From: Aptenodytes patagonicus
Lineage: Eukaryota > Chordata > Aves > Sphenisciformes > Spheniscidae
Assembly: GCF_965638725.1 (NCBI RefSeq)
Contig: NC_134963.1
Span: 3,665,501-3,729,500 of the forward strand
DNA: 64,000 bases
Direction of reading: 5' to 3'
Shown in pieces: positions 63,321 through 64,000 of this stretch. Positions within the stretch are counted from its first letter, which is position 1. Each line of letters begins with the position of its first letter. The notes under the pieces are model-generated. The model worked only from the letters and a program-made list of their open reading frames with translations. It was not told the DNA's origin and ran no database searches. The translations under genes were made by a program, and so were the position numbers.

Positions 63321-64000
63321 TGCCTGCGTACATACTTGCCAGCTTCTCATAGTAACACGTGGCTTGATTTCCACTTCCTTGAAAAAACTTCAGGATGTTC
63401 CGAGGATGCTTTCAGGAAAGTGATCAGCTGGAGAGGTGGTTAGGTCGATGTTAAGGGCAGTAGTGGTTTTGATCCTTTGATTCGAGTAAGCAAGAGTTGA
63501 GGGAGACCTTCTTTCAGTCAGTTGATACATGTGAATTCTCCGTTTTAGAAGGGATCTGGGCCTGATTCTAGAACAAAGAGGTTGAAGAAACCTCCAGCAC
63601 AAAATGCTCTTTTAAACTGCGTAGCATATAATGTCAACTTTCTTTGATTCAGCTATGAAGAGAAAATTGAAATTACATCTCTTGTAGCAAAACTGATTGA
63701 AGCAAAACTTCATTAAAGTTAAAATAACGAGCAAATAACATGTGTCTCCAAATAAACATACATGCCACAGTCACATGAAGGGAGGAGAGAGAGCAGGCAC
63801 AAAATTGAAGACAATTTAGGGTGACAGCCTCTCATGCATCTGCTTCAAGTAGAATAAGTTATTAATAGATACTCAGTTTTTCTCCATAAAGATAGAAGAG
63901 AAGGTCATGCTAATAAATGGCTACATTTATGGTAAACTTTCTGTGTTAAAGATGGTCTACTTTTTGCCATTACTTTGTACTCTTTTAGATTTATGTTTGT

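Larger units (their letters stand above)
48476..64000 (+). other. RIMBP2 large 5' intron
   Basis: No further coding exon is convincing. It holds poly(A) (49744-49768), a purine run (51023-51067), a possible alternative 5' UTR exon (about 51672-51834), a 68-bp direct duplication (53798, 54608), ancient repeat remnants (55-59 kb) and an LTR fragment (63212-63320). Open frames of 60-160 codons here are AT-rich chance frames. Confidence 0.65.

Overview
This window is vertebrate nuclear DNA and almost certainly comes from a bird. It has GT-AG introns, CpG-island promoters, a CR1 LINE 3' end, and solo LTRs of families I recognise from avian genomes. The gene order RAN - STX2 - RIMBP2 is the conserved order of a block I know from human 12q24 and its bird counterpart. 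The abundant LTR families suggest a neoavian rather than a galliform, but this is inference.

Layout. At the left edge on the minus strand is RAN, the Ras-related nuclear GTPase. Four coding exons (residues 1-145) and a probable 5' UTR exon lie inside the window, and the C-terminal exons are beyond position 1. A CpG island (about 2700-4130) covers its promoter. After about 3.9 kb of ordinary intergenic DNA, a second CpG island (about 7150-8200) carries the promoter and first exon of STX2 (syntaxin-2/epimorphin), which is divergent from RAN. STX2 is complete on the plus strand: nine common exons plus two alternative C-terminal exons (22205 and 23768), each encoding its own membrane anchor, followed by a long 3' UTR to about 25.9-26.2 kb.

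From about 26.4 kb to the right edge I see the 5' portion of one plus-strand gene that I assign to RIMBP2 (RIM-binding protein 2). Six candidate coding exons (31.7, 37.3, 42.4, 43.6, 47.4 and 48.3 kb) join into one open frame of about 237 codons, with every junction in phase 0. The last two encode a coiled coil resembling the N-terminal coiled coil of RIM-BP1/TSPOAP1. The SH3 and fibronectin parts lie beyond 64 kb. The rest of 48.5-64 kb is intron, with one possible internal promoter/5' UTR exon near 51.7-51.83 kb.

Mobile and repeated DNA: two related solo LTRs (21.1 and 39.1 kb, minus), a second LTR family (43.97-44.65 kb plus, and a deleted copy at 63.2 kb minus), one 5'-truncated CR1 (42.65 kb), several degraded ancient SINE/LINE-like segments (29, 55, 57-59 kb), and a 68-bp direct duplication (53.8 and 54.6 kb).

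Function: RAN drives nucleocytoplasmic transport. STX2 is a plasma-membrane t-SNARE, and RIM-BP2 is an active-zone scaffold, so two neighbours share an exocytosis theme, but nothing here shows they are co-regulated. I found no clearly novel system. The most useful new-looking points are the RIMBP2 N-terminal exon chain, the STX2 alternative-exon geometry, and the unexplained 68-bp duplication.
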